Of a DNA stretch of 64,000 nucleotides, positions 10,327 through 20,594 are shown piece after piece (the first letter of the stretch is position 1; every line of letters starts with the position of its first letter). The stretch covers positions 61,970-125,969 of the forward strand of contig CAUZLF010000734.1 in NCBI GenBank assembly GCA_963580285.1, read 5' to 3'. A program made the position numbers and the translations under genes. The notes below the pieces were generated by a model. It was given only the letters and a program-made list of their open reading frames with translations. It did no database searches and had not been told where the DNA came from. This stretch comes from Lucinisca nassula (lineage: Eukaryota > Mollusca > Bivalvia > Lucinida > Lucinidae).

Positions 10327-11343
10327 TCACTTCAGTCTAGTATTGTTTCGTTTAAACGCACGTGATTTACGTTTAAAGTTACCATTTTTCCTGGTGCCGT
10401 GAGATCTAGTTCTGCGTTTTCGACATTCCAGGAGTGAGAAAATATCAAAGTCCGGCATTCTGGAAATATTAGCCTCATGATAAATGTTGTCATTAAATCC
10501 CAGTGGAAAAGGGGTCTGTAAAAATTTAATCCATTTCAGTTCAGCTTCATGTCTTTTGATTATTTTGAATCTAGATGTAGAATTTGCATCGTAATAAAGT
10601 TTTTCCACTGGTTGTATAACAATGTTATTTACAGAATGACCTGTATGTCGAAAGTGACGGTACAAGAAAGTGTCAGTTTTCTTAGGCTTACTCATTCTAC
10701 GATAATGCTCGTTCAATCTAGTTTTAAGCATGCGGTTAGTTTGACCGACGTACTGCATATTACAGTTTGCAGCACGTCAAGTAATTAAATAAATTAAATC
10801 TGTAGACTGTCATGTCAAATCATACATGTTAACTACAGAGAAGCGTCTACCGTTTACAGATGAAGTAACGGTAGACGCAGTGCTTAAATGCGAACAACAT
10901 CTGCACCTCTTGGCATTGCACTTAGAAATACTAGGATACATTCCACTTCTTTTCCACGGATTAGTATATTTTCGAAGGATGGGCGATTTGAGAGGAGATA
11001 GTCTTATACGAAGACTACTCCCAAAAACATTGGTATTGCCTGCTCCTTTGAGATTAACTGAAGTTACAGAAGACAAATTTAAGGGTCTAACCAATACCGA
11101 AGGCAACATAGTATTAAAGTTCTTAATAGAATGGGGAATCCGTACAGAAGAAGCAGAGTGTAACCTAAGGGGTGATATTGATATTTTAAATGTATTTGTA
11201 ATACTCATTTTGGTTAATAAGGTTGTGATACCGTCAAAACTAAAGCGATGTTCATACCGGTTATTAAATAAATAAATAAAACAGCATATAAAATTACTGA
11301 AGAAGATTCCTTCGAATAGAAGGAAGGTACAACAAAAGCCCAC
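10327..11343 (-). CDS. GIY-YIG endonuclease with Cys-rich leader; two in-frame TGAs, possible selenocysteines
   Basis: A single minus-strand frame runs from about 11343 to 10327 if two TGA codons are read through: 10812-10810 and 10779-10777. Before them lies a cysteine cluster (CNAKRCRCC). Between and after them the reading is QSTDLIYLIT, TGA, RAANCNMQYVGQTNRMLKTR, then LNEH. QYVGQT and the R...EH residues are the GIY-YIG core, and a basic C-terminus follows. In related Penelope-type proteins I expect Cys at both TGA positions (the patterns LTC.ST and YLITC..C before QYVGQT), where they complete a zinc-binding set. Both TGAs lying at such positions, with the frame otherwise open, favours selenocysteine over random decay. 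The first ~45 codons look non-coding, so the true start is probably internal, perhaps the Met near 11208. The final TGA at 10327 may be a real stop. Confidence 0.65.
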
Positions 11344-11583
11344 AAAACATCCTAGTCTACTTAAAGTACAGGGATGTCAAACAAGCAGTTGTTATACAAG
11401 GAGGAACGAACATCGGTTTAATAATGACCTTCAACAGGTATCTAAAAGATGTCAATTGATAGAACAGTGAAAAGCAATTGTATAAGCAATCCCTGAGGAT
11501 TGGAAAAATAAGAGCATTAAATGCATGTACGGGGAGACCTTTTACAGCCGCCACACGGCACAAACAAAACAGCCCTGATATGC

Positions 11584-11603
11584 AAAGTAGAAGTAAAACA
11601 AAG
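11584..11603 (-). repeat. 20-bp Penelope-element terminus before the element's leader
   Basis: AAAGTAGAAGTAAAACAAAG occurs here just upstream of the element's 5' leader. It may be a minimal truncated copy or the end of a preceding partial copy, since Penelope-like elements often form head-to-tail partial tandems. Confidence 0.55.
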
Positions 11604-11935
11604 AAAGTTCTCTTTATATACAAAGTCACTTCATTTTATAAGCACAAAAGTGAATTTTAAGTGGGTATCTGTGACTTTCCTTCATGTTTTTTTTTTTTTT
11701 TTTTTTCGCTGCTCATAAACATAAACTGTGGGTACTCGTTATAACCGAAGAAGCAGTTAACCGCATTTACCGACCAGAGATTTCTCAAATAACTCATGCT
11801 CAAAAACAATGACGTCTCATTCTATAAATATAAAGCGAGTTTATTTACCAGGATTCATGTGATTTTCCTACACGGGAAAGCCCATTTTATATAGAAAAAA
11901 CTGGGCTTACCCATTATGATTTTTGTTACTTTGAA

Positions 11936-12225
11936 TTGGTGTTTAACATCCCCGTCAACATTATTTATGACATTTTGAAGACGTTGTTTCCAATTTTGTG
12001 GGACTTTTACCCGACATTATGATCTCAAGCCCTGCCGCCCAATGAAACCAGAAGGCTTATATGCACCGGACGATCTGATTCTCACCACTTTGCCTGGGCA
12101 GGCTTAGTTCTTCTAAGCGGTTTACCAGCTCTCGTGTGTGGTCAGATTCAGCGAAGAGTGGAAGCATCATGCAGCCCAATCTATTTCTCAAAGCCCCAGA
12201 TTGACGGGGACGAACCCATTATGAT
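11936..12225 (+). repeat. Interspersed 'CCCCGTCAACA' repeat, ~300 bp
   Basis: One of several copies. Landmarks are 'tttaacatccccgtcaaca', 'acgttgtttccaattttgtgg', 'acccgacattatgatctcaag' and 'ggaagcatcatgcagcccat'. Other copies lie at 21183-21280, 24425-24722, 37196-37460 (minus) and 59440-59755. It resembles a SINE-sized element; no promoter boxes were identified. 11684-11707 is a T-run. Confidence 0.65.
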
Positions 12226-12420
12226 AAGTCACCCGTGCATTCAAGAAGGGCAGTTGTCAGTTTCTGGCGAAAGAATTACACTGTACTGGTTAACCGCTTA
12301 CGTATAAGCCTGCCCAGGAAAAGTGTGGATAAATGAACTGACCGGCTCAAAATGACCTAAATAGTGTTGACTGGGCCGTTAAACCGCAATATACAAACAA
12401 ACAAGCAGTTGAGATAGAAG
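12226..12420 (+). repeat. SINE body fragment
   Basis: Matches the body of the 5488 and 19380 SINEs ('gcattcaagaagggcagttg', 'tggttaaccgcttacgtataa', 'gcctgcccaggaaaagtgtgg'). The tRNA-like head is absent. Confidence 0.6.
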
Positions 12421-12584
12421 TCTTCCTTCCTACATTAATCGCGCGTGCGCCAGTCATTAAGAGAATTGCTGTCACACAGTATTGAGTTATCTCGGTTGAT
12501 TAATCACAAGCTCGTGTTATTAGCATTTGGTCGACATATTATTTTGACTACGCTTGCTAATCATAAATTCATAGCTTTGACAAG

Positions 12585-12588
12585 AGAA

Positions 12589-12631
<43 letters not shown>

Positions 12632-12735
12632 AATAGTATTTTTTAATTCTCAGGATTATATTCCGTCTATTTAAAATATTCATAGCTTTGACATGAGAAT
12701 AAATAAATATATGAATAAATAAATAAATCGCTAAT
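12585..12735. repeat. (TAAA)n microsatellite, two blocks
   Basis: AATAAATA runs at about 12587-12632 and 12700-12728, separated by a partial duplication containing 'catagctttgac.gagaataaataaat'. Confidence 0.9.
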
Positions 12736-12764
12736 TTCCGCTGTGTGTGTGTGTGGTTGGTGGC

Positions 12765-13117
12765 TTTAAGCAAGTGTGCCTAGAAATACTTGGATCAGCC
12801 TGCGCATATGCGCAGCATCCATGGTATGTTTCCTCCATTGAGGGTATAATTTTATGTGACGGAAAAATATAGTAGATCGTTTCATACACGCAAAATTTTG
12901 TTGTCACCAAATTAACTTATCTTTATTAACTGAAGCGGCACTGGTGCGTCATCGAGCATGTGTGCCTAGAAAAGACTTGGATCAGCCTGCGCATATGCGC
13001 AGTCCGGTATGTTTTCTCTGCTTAGGGTATAATTTTATGTGACAGAGAAATATAGTAGATCATCTCATACGTGTAAAATTTTCTTGTCACCAAATTAACT
13101 TGACTGTATTCCCGACC

Positions 13118-13148
<31 letters not shown>

Positions 13149-13625
13149 AAAAAAAACCTGAAGAGGCACTGAAGCGTCATCGATCAAGTGTGCCTAGAAA
13201 GGATCAGCCTGAGCATGTGCACAGTCTGATATGTTTTCTCTGTTTAGGGAATAATTTTATGTGACGGAGAAATATAGTATGGCATCTAATACGTGTAAAA
13301 TTTTCTTGTCACCAAATTAACTTGAATTTATTCCCAACCAAAAAATAAATCTGAAGAGGCACTGAAGCGTCGTCGAGCAAGTGTGCCTAGAAAAGACTTG
13401 GATCACCCTGTGCATATGCGCAGTCTGGTTTGTTTTATCGGCTGTTTGTTTTTATGTGACGGAGAAATATAGTAGATCATTTCATACATGTAAAGTTTTC
13501 TTGTCACCAGCTTGACTTTATTCCAGACAAGAAAATCTGTAGAACACTGAAGCGTCATCGAGTATGTGTGGCTAGAAAAGACTTGGATCAGCCTGCGCAT
13601 ACGCTCAGCCTGATATATGAATCTC
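12765..13625 (+). repeat. Tandem satellite, ~190-230 bp unit, five copies
   Basis: Units start at about 12768, 12955, 13185, 13377 and 13563 with GTGTGCCTAGAAA. Each contains GATCAGCCTGCGCATATGCG followed by CAG, which makes a CTGCGCATATGCGCAG palindrome in the early units; later units have degraded it. Each also has 'gggtataattttatgtgac', 'gaaatatagtagatc' and 'cttgtcaccaaattaacttg'. A C-run and CA repeat at 13113-13150 interrupt one unit. The CTTGTCACC part also occurs in the arms of the enclosing 7120-14160 element. Confidence 0.85.
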
Positions 13626-13689
13626 TGCTAAGGTCTATTCACATTTTACTGGGATTTTGCCTAGTCATGTTACGATAAATAATTTTGTT

Positions 13690-13930
13690 TATGACAGGGA
13701 TGTAGTCATTTTTCTCCTATTACTGCTACTCGCTCACACCTGAGCATTACGAGCAGGATTTCCTGGGTGGTAACCAGTAATTTTTATTATTTTATTTATC
13801 TATTTATTAAGCAATGTGGATGAAGTGCCTTGCTCAAGGACACAACACTTTGGTCAGCGTGAGGCTCGAACCTGGAACCTCTCGATCACAAATCCGATGC
13901 GCTACCACTGCACCAAAGCGCTTACAGGCT
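13690..13930 (-). repeat. tRNA-derived SINE, minus strand
   Basis: On the minus strand there is a head-like 'cactttggtgcagtggtagc' with an A-box feel, a B-box-like GGTTCGAGCC and then a body with 'tgtgtccttgagcaaggcac'. This last phrase is common in repeats of aquatic invertebrates. A T/A-rich stretch at 13775-13805 interrupts it. Confidence 0.5.
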
Positions 13931-14160
13931 TTAATACGCATGCGAGCGTTTGCGTTTCTCTGGCTCGATTATTTAGATGCAGCGCACCATTGGAGTCAAA
14001 AGCTTCCTAAAATGTTTAATACATCATATTTTATTTTTAAAAAGGGTCGCAAATACGTTTTAACACTTCTTGTCACCATAAAATAGCTATTGTCACTTCT
14101 TGTCACCTCTTGTCACCTCTTGTCACTTCTTGTCACCTCTTGTCACCAAATAGGGAGACC

Positions 14161-14913
14161 GACTGCTTTCGTTCTGATTCTTAAATTTTGTATTGACTCT
14201 GTTTATTTGCTTGCATGTTCAAATGTGTTTGGAAATAAAAATATGCTTAAACTAACTTCTCCAAAATGACCTATACAGTGTTGACGGGGACGCCAAACAA
14301 TCAAAATCATTGGTATTAATAGAAAAACAAACCAAAACAATCCTTGGTGATGGTGATTTCTGTCATTCCCAGGGTGATTTCGGTGATTTCTGTGGTGATT
14401 TTGATGATGTCGATTGATTTCGATGATTTCGGTCTTTCCGATGACCGCTGGTGCATTCGTGCCGCATCATATACTTTGGTTGCGAAGAGTTATCGCTCTT
14501 TTGTTTACAAATGGCTGCTGTCGTGTCCCAACCACCTCATTTTATTTCCAGTTTACGATACCTATGTTAAGCTAGAACTTTAATTGAAAAAGAAAAAAAC
14601 AAAAAACCTGAACCTAGTCGTACAAAACTGACTATTTCGTTAGTAAGACTTTCAGACTGACCATGAATAAGCAAGTGAAGAAACAAGAAATAGCAAGCAA
14701 GGTATCGATTACTCCCATACATGAGAGTTCTGCGTTCCAGACATTCATATTTTACATTTATATGCTGATATTTATGTTTTTGTTATTCTTCGGAACGCGA
14801 ATGCACATCTATAAAAAAAAAACAAATCTATAAATGAGTGCATGCGTACTAGCTAATGCGTACGTCTAACTTGTTGGACTAGGTATCGATATGACCACAT
14901 GGGCCAGTGGCCC
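14161..14913. other. Non-coding stretch, no gene seen
   Basis: AT-rich sequence with a short run of GTGATTTC-type repeats at 14345-14440 and A-runs near 14585 and 14813. No coding signal or known repeat recognised. Confidence 0.6.
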
Positions 14914-15416
14914 CTGTGGATAGGTCGGGTATAAAAGCCAAGGCCGCGCCGGTCCGGGCCGAGCCGCCGAGCCTACTGAAAATTTTGTTTTTAGTCTCTA
15001 GATACAAGTTAGATATATATTTTGGCGAATGTGGGATTAATTTATTATAAATTGGATATGTTATAACTACAAGTAGTTTCACACACCTACATTGCTTATT
15101 TATCTTTTAATAACTGTTTTCCGAAATCCAGGGGTATAAAAGCCAAGGCGGCGAAAGAGTATTGATAATTCCGAATTTCTTTCCAATTCATCGGTTAAAT
15201 TACTTCTTTTTGGCCTTATGATATTTGAATTTGGTTAAACTTATTATGTGTTCGTGATAAAATTAAATATACTCACCATAATCATTCTTACGGTTTTCTT
15301 ACGGTTCCCGAGACCTTCATTTAAGCATCACTGCTTGTAGTGGCCCATCATAGCTGCCAATCATCTTCTTGGGTTAAAATCAATAAAACTGTTTGGGTGT
15401 GCGCAGGTAGGTTATA

Positions 15417-18241
15417 TTATGTACAGCTGAACTTCTGGGGGTGGTCTTTCCAAGCGTCGTTTAGAGAAGACTTGAATTTGTTGAGAGAGTCGCTGTTAAC
15501 ACAATCCATTGGCAGTGAATTCCAAGGGTTAATCACCCTTTGAGAAAAAACATTCGCCCTCTGAGTTGTCCTATTCTGTTGTTTAGATAGCTTGTAATTA
15601 TGCCCTCTTGTTCTCGTTTCCGATGACATTTTGAAAAAGGTATTTACTTCCAACTTGTCTATTTTCTGCATTATCTTATAAACTTGGATAACATCATTGC
15701 GAGCCCTTCTGTATGTTAATGTAGGTAAACCTAAGTGTTTCATTCTTTCTTCATAGCTAAAATTCTTTATAGCCTTAACCAGCTTTGTTGCACGCCGTTG
15801 TACGTTTTCAATCAGAAATATATCCTTTTTCATATATGGTGACCAAACCACTGTGGCATACTCTAAATGGGGTCGTATTAGTGTTTTGTAGAGGGGAAGG
15901 AACATTTCCTTGTCCATGTAGGTGAATGTGCGGTTCACAAGTCCGAGCATTTTGTTTGCCTTGTTGACACAGTTAACGATATGATTATCAAATCTTAATG
16001 TATTTTCAAAAGTTACACCTAGATCTTTTTCACTGTCAACCTGTTCAATCTGTATACGTTGTCCTGCCTCTGTCATGGAATAAACTTGCTTTGGGTTGTT
16101 CCGTCCTATATGTAATGACTTACATTTCTTGGCATTGAATCGTAGCTCCCATAAATCAGACCATTCTGAAAGTTTTGAAAGGTCATCCTGTAGACTGTTA
16201 ATGTCTGTCTCACCTGTAGTACTGACTGTTGAGTAAACTTTCGTATCATCAGCAAAGATTTTAATGAAGTTCGCAACTGAATCTGGGAGATCATTAATGT
16301 ATACCAAAAACAGTGCTGGCCCTAGGACGCTGCCCTGTGGAATCCCTGATATTACATCTGACCAAGCTGATTCTTCACCACTGACTACCACTTTTTGTTT
16401 CCTATCAGATAAGAAGCTTTTTATCCATTTCAGCACAGGTCCTCGTATTCCATAAGCATATAATTTATTTGCCAATCGAGCATGAGCAACTGTGTCAAAA
16501 GCCTTTCTAAAGTCCAGGTATATCACATCAATATTTTCTTGACAATCAAGGGCATGTGACCATTCTTCAAGTACTTGCAATAGTTGTGTTACACAGGAGT
16601 GTCCACTTCTGAATCCGAACTGATCTTTTGAAAATAGATTGTTACTTTCCATATGGTACATTAGCTTGTCTCTTACTAAAGATTCAAGAATTTTACATAT
16701 CACACATGTAAGACTGACTGGGCGATAGTTCTCTGCCTGCTTCTTATCCCCTTTCTTGAAAATAGGCGAGACATGTGCCTGACGCCATTGATATGGTACT
16801 TCTCCTGTTTGTAATGATCTATTAAAGAGACGGGCCAATGGCTCACACAGAACCTCCTTCAACTCTACCAAAAATTTGCAATGAATACCGTCCGGTCCTG
16901 CCGATTTCGATGTATTAAGCTTGCTTAACTTTTTCAGAACCTCCTCAGGGGTTACTATAATATTTTCCAAGATAAAGTCCACCTGTCTATCTACTAACGT
17001 TGGGACATTTTCAGTACTTTCCCTAGTAAAGACACTTGAGAAGAATCTGTTCAAAACTTCTGCCTTTTCCTTATTGTTTACTGTTAATTCACCATTTTCT
17101 TGCATAAGGTCGCATACTTTATCTCTGGTTTTGCAGCCTGATTTTATGTAACTCCAAAAGACTTTCGGTGCTTCCTTTACATTCAAACATATGTTCTTTT
17201 CATAAATATACTTAGCATGTCTAATCGCATTGGTACATGAATTTCTCTGATCCGTGTATGTATTACAGTTCTCAGCATTGTTGCAATTTCTCAATTTTGT
17301 CCAAGCTCTTCTCTTCTTATCTATAGCTTCAGCTGTTGTCTTATTCATCCAAGGTTTCCTGTATGAATGTGATTTTGATACTAAGGGTACAAAGTCATCC
17401 ACAACCTGATTTACTCTGTTGTTAATGAAATCCCAAATGTCATTTATTGATTCCAAGTCGTCAAAATCCCATTCTGATTCCAGTAGTACCTCCCTCATAG
17501 CTTCATAGTCTCCCTTGAAAAAATTATGTCTCGGAGGACCCTGGGTTCCAGTTGGGATATAACAAATAAAATCAAAAAATAGCACCAGATGATCACTAGC
17601 ACCTAAACCAGGATGATAGGTCAAATTGTCAACCATTAGCTCTTCATTGGAGAATACGAGATCCAGACAGCTGTCTTGTTGGTTCTCTCTATATCTAGTA
17701 GGTTTAATAACATGTTGTGTCATTAGTAACTGTCTCTGATAGTCTCTAAAAATAATGAGGCATGGTGGTCTATGCTTACTGAAGTATCTAGAATTTGCCA
17801 GTCTATTTCTTTAAAATTGAAATCACCACATATTAATATGTGTGAGTGACCAAATTGTACAGCACTCTTCAAAAGGGCGTTTAACTTCATATTGTTGTCA
17901 TTAGAACTGCTAGGGCTTCTGTAGATACACCCTAATAAAAGTTTGTCACTGTTTAAAAGTCTTATACTACACCAAACTGATTCCGTATAATTACAAAGTG
18001 TCAGTGGTTCAACCAATATTGAAGCCAATGAATCATGTACATAAATTGCCACTCCTCTTCCGTGTACAAATGACGGAATAAAACATTCATATCCGGATAT
18101 AGAGAATTCACATTTTTCCGGTTGAGTTAAGCAATGTTTTGGTAAGATTTCAGTCAAAAGAATTATCTTTGGCGTGTATTTCTTTATCAACAATTGCAGC
18201 TCATCCCGTTTGTTCAAAAGGGAGTCACAGTTTGTATACAT
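15417..18241 (-). pseudogene. LINE ORF2: apurinic-type endonuclease plus reverse transcriptase, one frameshift
   Basis: The endonuclease part (18241-17723) shows YTNCDSLLNKRDEL, ILLTEILPKH, GRGVAIYVHDSL and the ICGDFNFKEIDW block. The frame then slips by a single missing base at about 17723 and continues as a 768-codon segment with the endonuclease SDHLVLFFDF block, KSAGPDGIHCKFL, FGFRSGHSCVTQLLQ, YLDFRKAFDTVAH, SGIPQGSVLGP and FADDTKVY (about residue 490). It ends with the RVINPWNSLPMDCVN motif. Order and motifs fit a CR1/Jockey-group LINE. Apart from the one frameshift the copy is complete and open, so it is a recent insertion. It stops 77 bp after ORF1. Confidence 0.88.
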
Positions 18242-18317
18242 GACACGTAATGAGTTAGTATCACAGCTTTTAAAATCAATCTTATTTACATGATTAAAAT
18301 GATTAAAAGTTTGTGCT

Positions 18318-18971
18318 TTAAAAGGGACCTGTCAATGCTTGGGTGAGAGAGGTACTAAGGTGAGCCTCTCCATCCTCTGAGTCACTCTCTATGTTTTCAC
18401 CAACATTAATTATTCTCCTTCCCCTCAATTTAATGTTCTTTTCCCCTTTTTTAATCCTCTCCTCGTATTCCAGCCTAATTTTCTCTCTTTCTGCCTTACT
18501 TTCAAGCCTTTGTGATAAAGTCAGATCTTTAGTAATAGAAACTTTGGCCACTTCCTTATCTGAACATGTTTGAAGTTTCTTACTTCCACGTAAAATGTCC
18601 CTTCTCTGACTCTTATCTATAAACTTTACCAATGTTCCCCTTGGTTTACTCAGCACTGCTGATCCTGCCTGTGCTTTGGGCTTCTGACCTAAGCGTATGA
18701 CCTGCGAACAATTAATGTCCTTAATTCCGAGTGCACTACAAACACGACATATAAAGTCATTATCATGAACTCTTCTTTCATTCGGGTCTTCCTTGTCGCT
18801 TTCTGGAATGCCCCAGAAAATAAGGTTTAGTTCTCTCTTCGCTATCTCATCACGTTCTTTCAATTTCTTTTCTAGTAATTTTTCAAAGTCTGAAAGTGTC
18901 TCTTCTTTCACATCCTTCTTCATCTCGTCGACTTCGTCCCTCGTTATCAACTTTCCCATATTTTGCTCCAT
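18318..18971 (-). CDS. LINE ORF1 protein
   Basis: 217 codons. The N-terminal ~45 residues are charged and fit a coiled coil (EEMKKDVKEE-like pattern, EKLLEKKLKERDEIAKRE). A domain follows with LNLIFWGIPES, a GIKDINCSQVIRLGQK piece, TLVKFIDKSQRRDIL and AKVSITKDLTLSQRLESKA. These resemble the RRM-like and C-terminal parts of L1-type ORF1 RNA-binding proteins found in several LINE groups. It precedes ORF2 on the same strand, as in a two-ORF LINE. The family match is by pattern only. Confidence 0.8.
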   Translation of the reverse strand: MEQNMGKLITRDEVDEMKKDVKEETLSDFEKLLEKKLKERDEIAKRELNLIFWGIPESDKEDPNERRVHDNDFICRVCSALGIKDINCSQVIRLGQKPKAQAGSAVLSKPRGTLVKFIDKSQRRDILRGSKKLQTCSDKEVAKVSITKDLTLSQRLESKAEREKIRLEYEERIKKGEKNIKLRGRRIINVGENIESDSEDGEAHLSTSLTQALTGPF

Positions 18972-19297
18972 ATCATCTTAATTGATCGAATTTCTTATTT
19001 TATTTTTGTTTCTATTTTTAGAATAACCTTATTACAGGAAACGACCGAAAAGGGCCGAAAGGGAAGGCACACGGCGACCGAAATGATCCGAATCGAATGA
19101 CGACCCATGTCAGACTGTTATCCCAGTGGACAACGTTTGTATATGCGACGTTGTTTTAATGATAGGTCAAGGACTTCAGGGTTTTACGCCGTTGGTTTGA
19201 CGTCGTTAAAACAGCACTGGGATACTTTGTAAGGGAACTAAACAATCTTTTCCAGCAAACTTTTTCAGAAAAAAAAAAACTTAAAAAAAAATGTTCC

Positions 19298-19362
19298 CAG
19301 CAGGCACTCCACGTTGAATCAACGTTGAAACAAACTTGATTCAACATTGTGTGCCTGCAGGG
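19298..19362. repeat. Palindromic MITE-like repeat
   Basis: GCAGGCACTCCACGTTGAAT and the inverted ATTCAACATTGTGTGCCTGC face each other across about 20 bp. Short imperfect foldback. Confidence 0.6.
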
Positions 19363-19379
19363 TTCTGTTTTCTGTTTAC

Positions 19380-19620
19380 TGCCAGTAGGAGCTGTTTACT
19401 GACTGATGATCAGGAGGATGCGGGTTCGATACCTGATGAGATCGGCAGCATTCTTTCGTCGAGATTGAACATGAAATATTTTCTTCAGTCATTCTCTCCC
19501 TTTCACTGATTCAAGAAGGGCAGTCGTCAGTTTTGGGCGAAAGAATGTGCATTATACTGGTTAACCGCTTACGTATAAGCATGCTTTTGGAAAGTGTGGA
19601 TAGGTAAAATTTATTATCCG
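19380..19620 (+). mobile_element. tRNA-derived SINE, second copy
   Basis: B-box-like GCGGGTTCGATACCTG near 19420, followed by the same body as at 5600-5760 and 12230-12340 ('attctttcgtcgagattgaac', 'tggttaaccgcttacgtataa'). The A-box half is degraded. Confidence 0.6.
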
Positions 19621-20594
19621 GCAATACACGCGGCCGCCAAATGCATTTAGTCTCTGCCGAGGCGTTATCTTTGTCTTTTGGCGAGTTATCTGCAGGTATG
19701 CAAATTGCATCGAATTTTGTTGCAACCCTTTCTTTTTAAAGTGACAGGCTGAGATCTAAAACAATTAGATGAGTCAATTAATGCACTAATCACTTACTGA
19801 CTGAAGCATATTAATAAGCAATAATAATACAATAGGTAAGTATCAAAACATAATTAATATGTCTAAAACATGATAAAGAAATATGATGAGTTTCATAAAG
19901 CTCTATCTCTGGTTCCTACCATTCAGATAGTATATTTAAAGGCCCTTATCATTTATCTGACATTGCCGTCAGTTGCGGTTCATTACGACGTGGCCTACAT
20001 AAAACCACCAAAAATACGGTTATTACAGATACTAAAAGGAATTGACTTGAATTATTACAATAAAAGGTTTAGAAAATACTTATTTGGGGTTGTCATATAC
20101 ATTTTTTCACACATTCATGTCTATTTCATTCAAATTCGATCAAAAAGTACGAAAAAATCGCCTTGGCTTTTATACCCCTAAAAATTTACAAAATTGCAAT
20201 AAAACACAAATTAGGGCACCAAAAAGAACAAAAATTATGCTGAGTATCACATTTGATACAATTAACATTATCATATTAAAATTTACCACTAACATTTCTT
20301 CTTCGGTTAGAATTCCGAAAAAATAAAATCTTCGGATCGGCATTTTTTGGCTCGGCGGCTCGGCCCGGCGCGGCCTTGGCTTTTATACCCGACCCTGTGG
20401 ATATGACAAGGTTTTGTTTGATTTGACGTTTAACGTCCCTGTCAACACTGTAAATAGTGCTGGCTATTCGGAGCTGAAAAGATAATTGATTAACATTCCT
20501 GTCATTGTGATCGATAATCGATTAGTAATCACGGAAGATTTGGTCATAATTTTACCTGTCTGGCTTTCTGTCTGAGCATGACTCCTACCATTAC

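Larger units (their letters stand above)
7349..11583 (-). mobile_element. Penelope-like retroelement with N-terminal GIY-YIG (Naiad-type order)
   Basis: Reading the minus strand, the order is: leader (11583-11344), Cys-rich segment plus GIY-YIG endonuclease (11343-10327), pre-RT domain (10304-9580), RT core (9505-7917), 3' UTR (7916-7349). Penelope-like elements normally carry GIY-YIG after the RT. A permuted order with GIY-YIG first has been described for the Chlamys/Naiad clade, including invertebrates, some of which were reported to use selenocysteine. This copy has two frame changes, one TAA, a 70-bp self-derived insertion at 9510-9579 and several in-frame TGA codons, three of them at expected Cys positions. 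It is probably inactive now. Its 3' terminus (AAAGTAGAAGTAAAACAAAG on the plus strand) is also the constant end of short copies at 5021, 9510, 11584 and 48463. Confidence 0.8.
7120..14160. mobile_element. 7-kb block bounded by ~90-bp inverted repeats of TGACAAG units
   Basis: The left end (7120-7205) begins GGTCTCCCTATT and continues with TGACAAGAAG-type units and CTATTTTATGGTGGCAAG. The right end (about 14060-14160) is its reverse complement, ending AAATAGGGAGACC. The arms contain several tandem 9-10 bp units, the right arm more than the left. No clear target duplication is seen and no transposase is present. The interior contains a Penelope-like retroelement, SINE pieces and a satellite. 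Best read as a non-autonomous DNA element with nested insertions; the outer limits are inferred. Confidence 0.6.
14923..20394. mobile_element. Mutator-like DNA element (TIRs plus 9-bp target duplication) carrying a LINE
   Basis: The left end begins GGTCGGGTATAAAAGCCAAGG and goes on into a GC-rich run ending about 14980. The right end (20338-20394) is its reverse complement. A second inverted block, GGGGTATAAAAGCCAAGGCG, lies about 210 bp inside each end (about 15132 and 20181). Outside, CTGTGGATA at 14914-14922 is repeated exactly at 20395-20403, a 9-bp duplication. This size is typical of Mutator-like elements. Each terminus contains a TATAAAAG box. No transposase is visible; the interior is largely a LINE at 15417-18971 plus SINE and MITE pieces. 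Confidence 0.75.

Noticed and set aside
10826..11275. 149-codon plus-strand frame opposite the GIY-YIG region
   Set aside because: Shadow of the minus-strand frame; no recognisable motifs.
14345..14440. Short protein from the GTGATTTC run
   Set aside because: Low-complexity reading with no homologous motif or splice signals.
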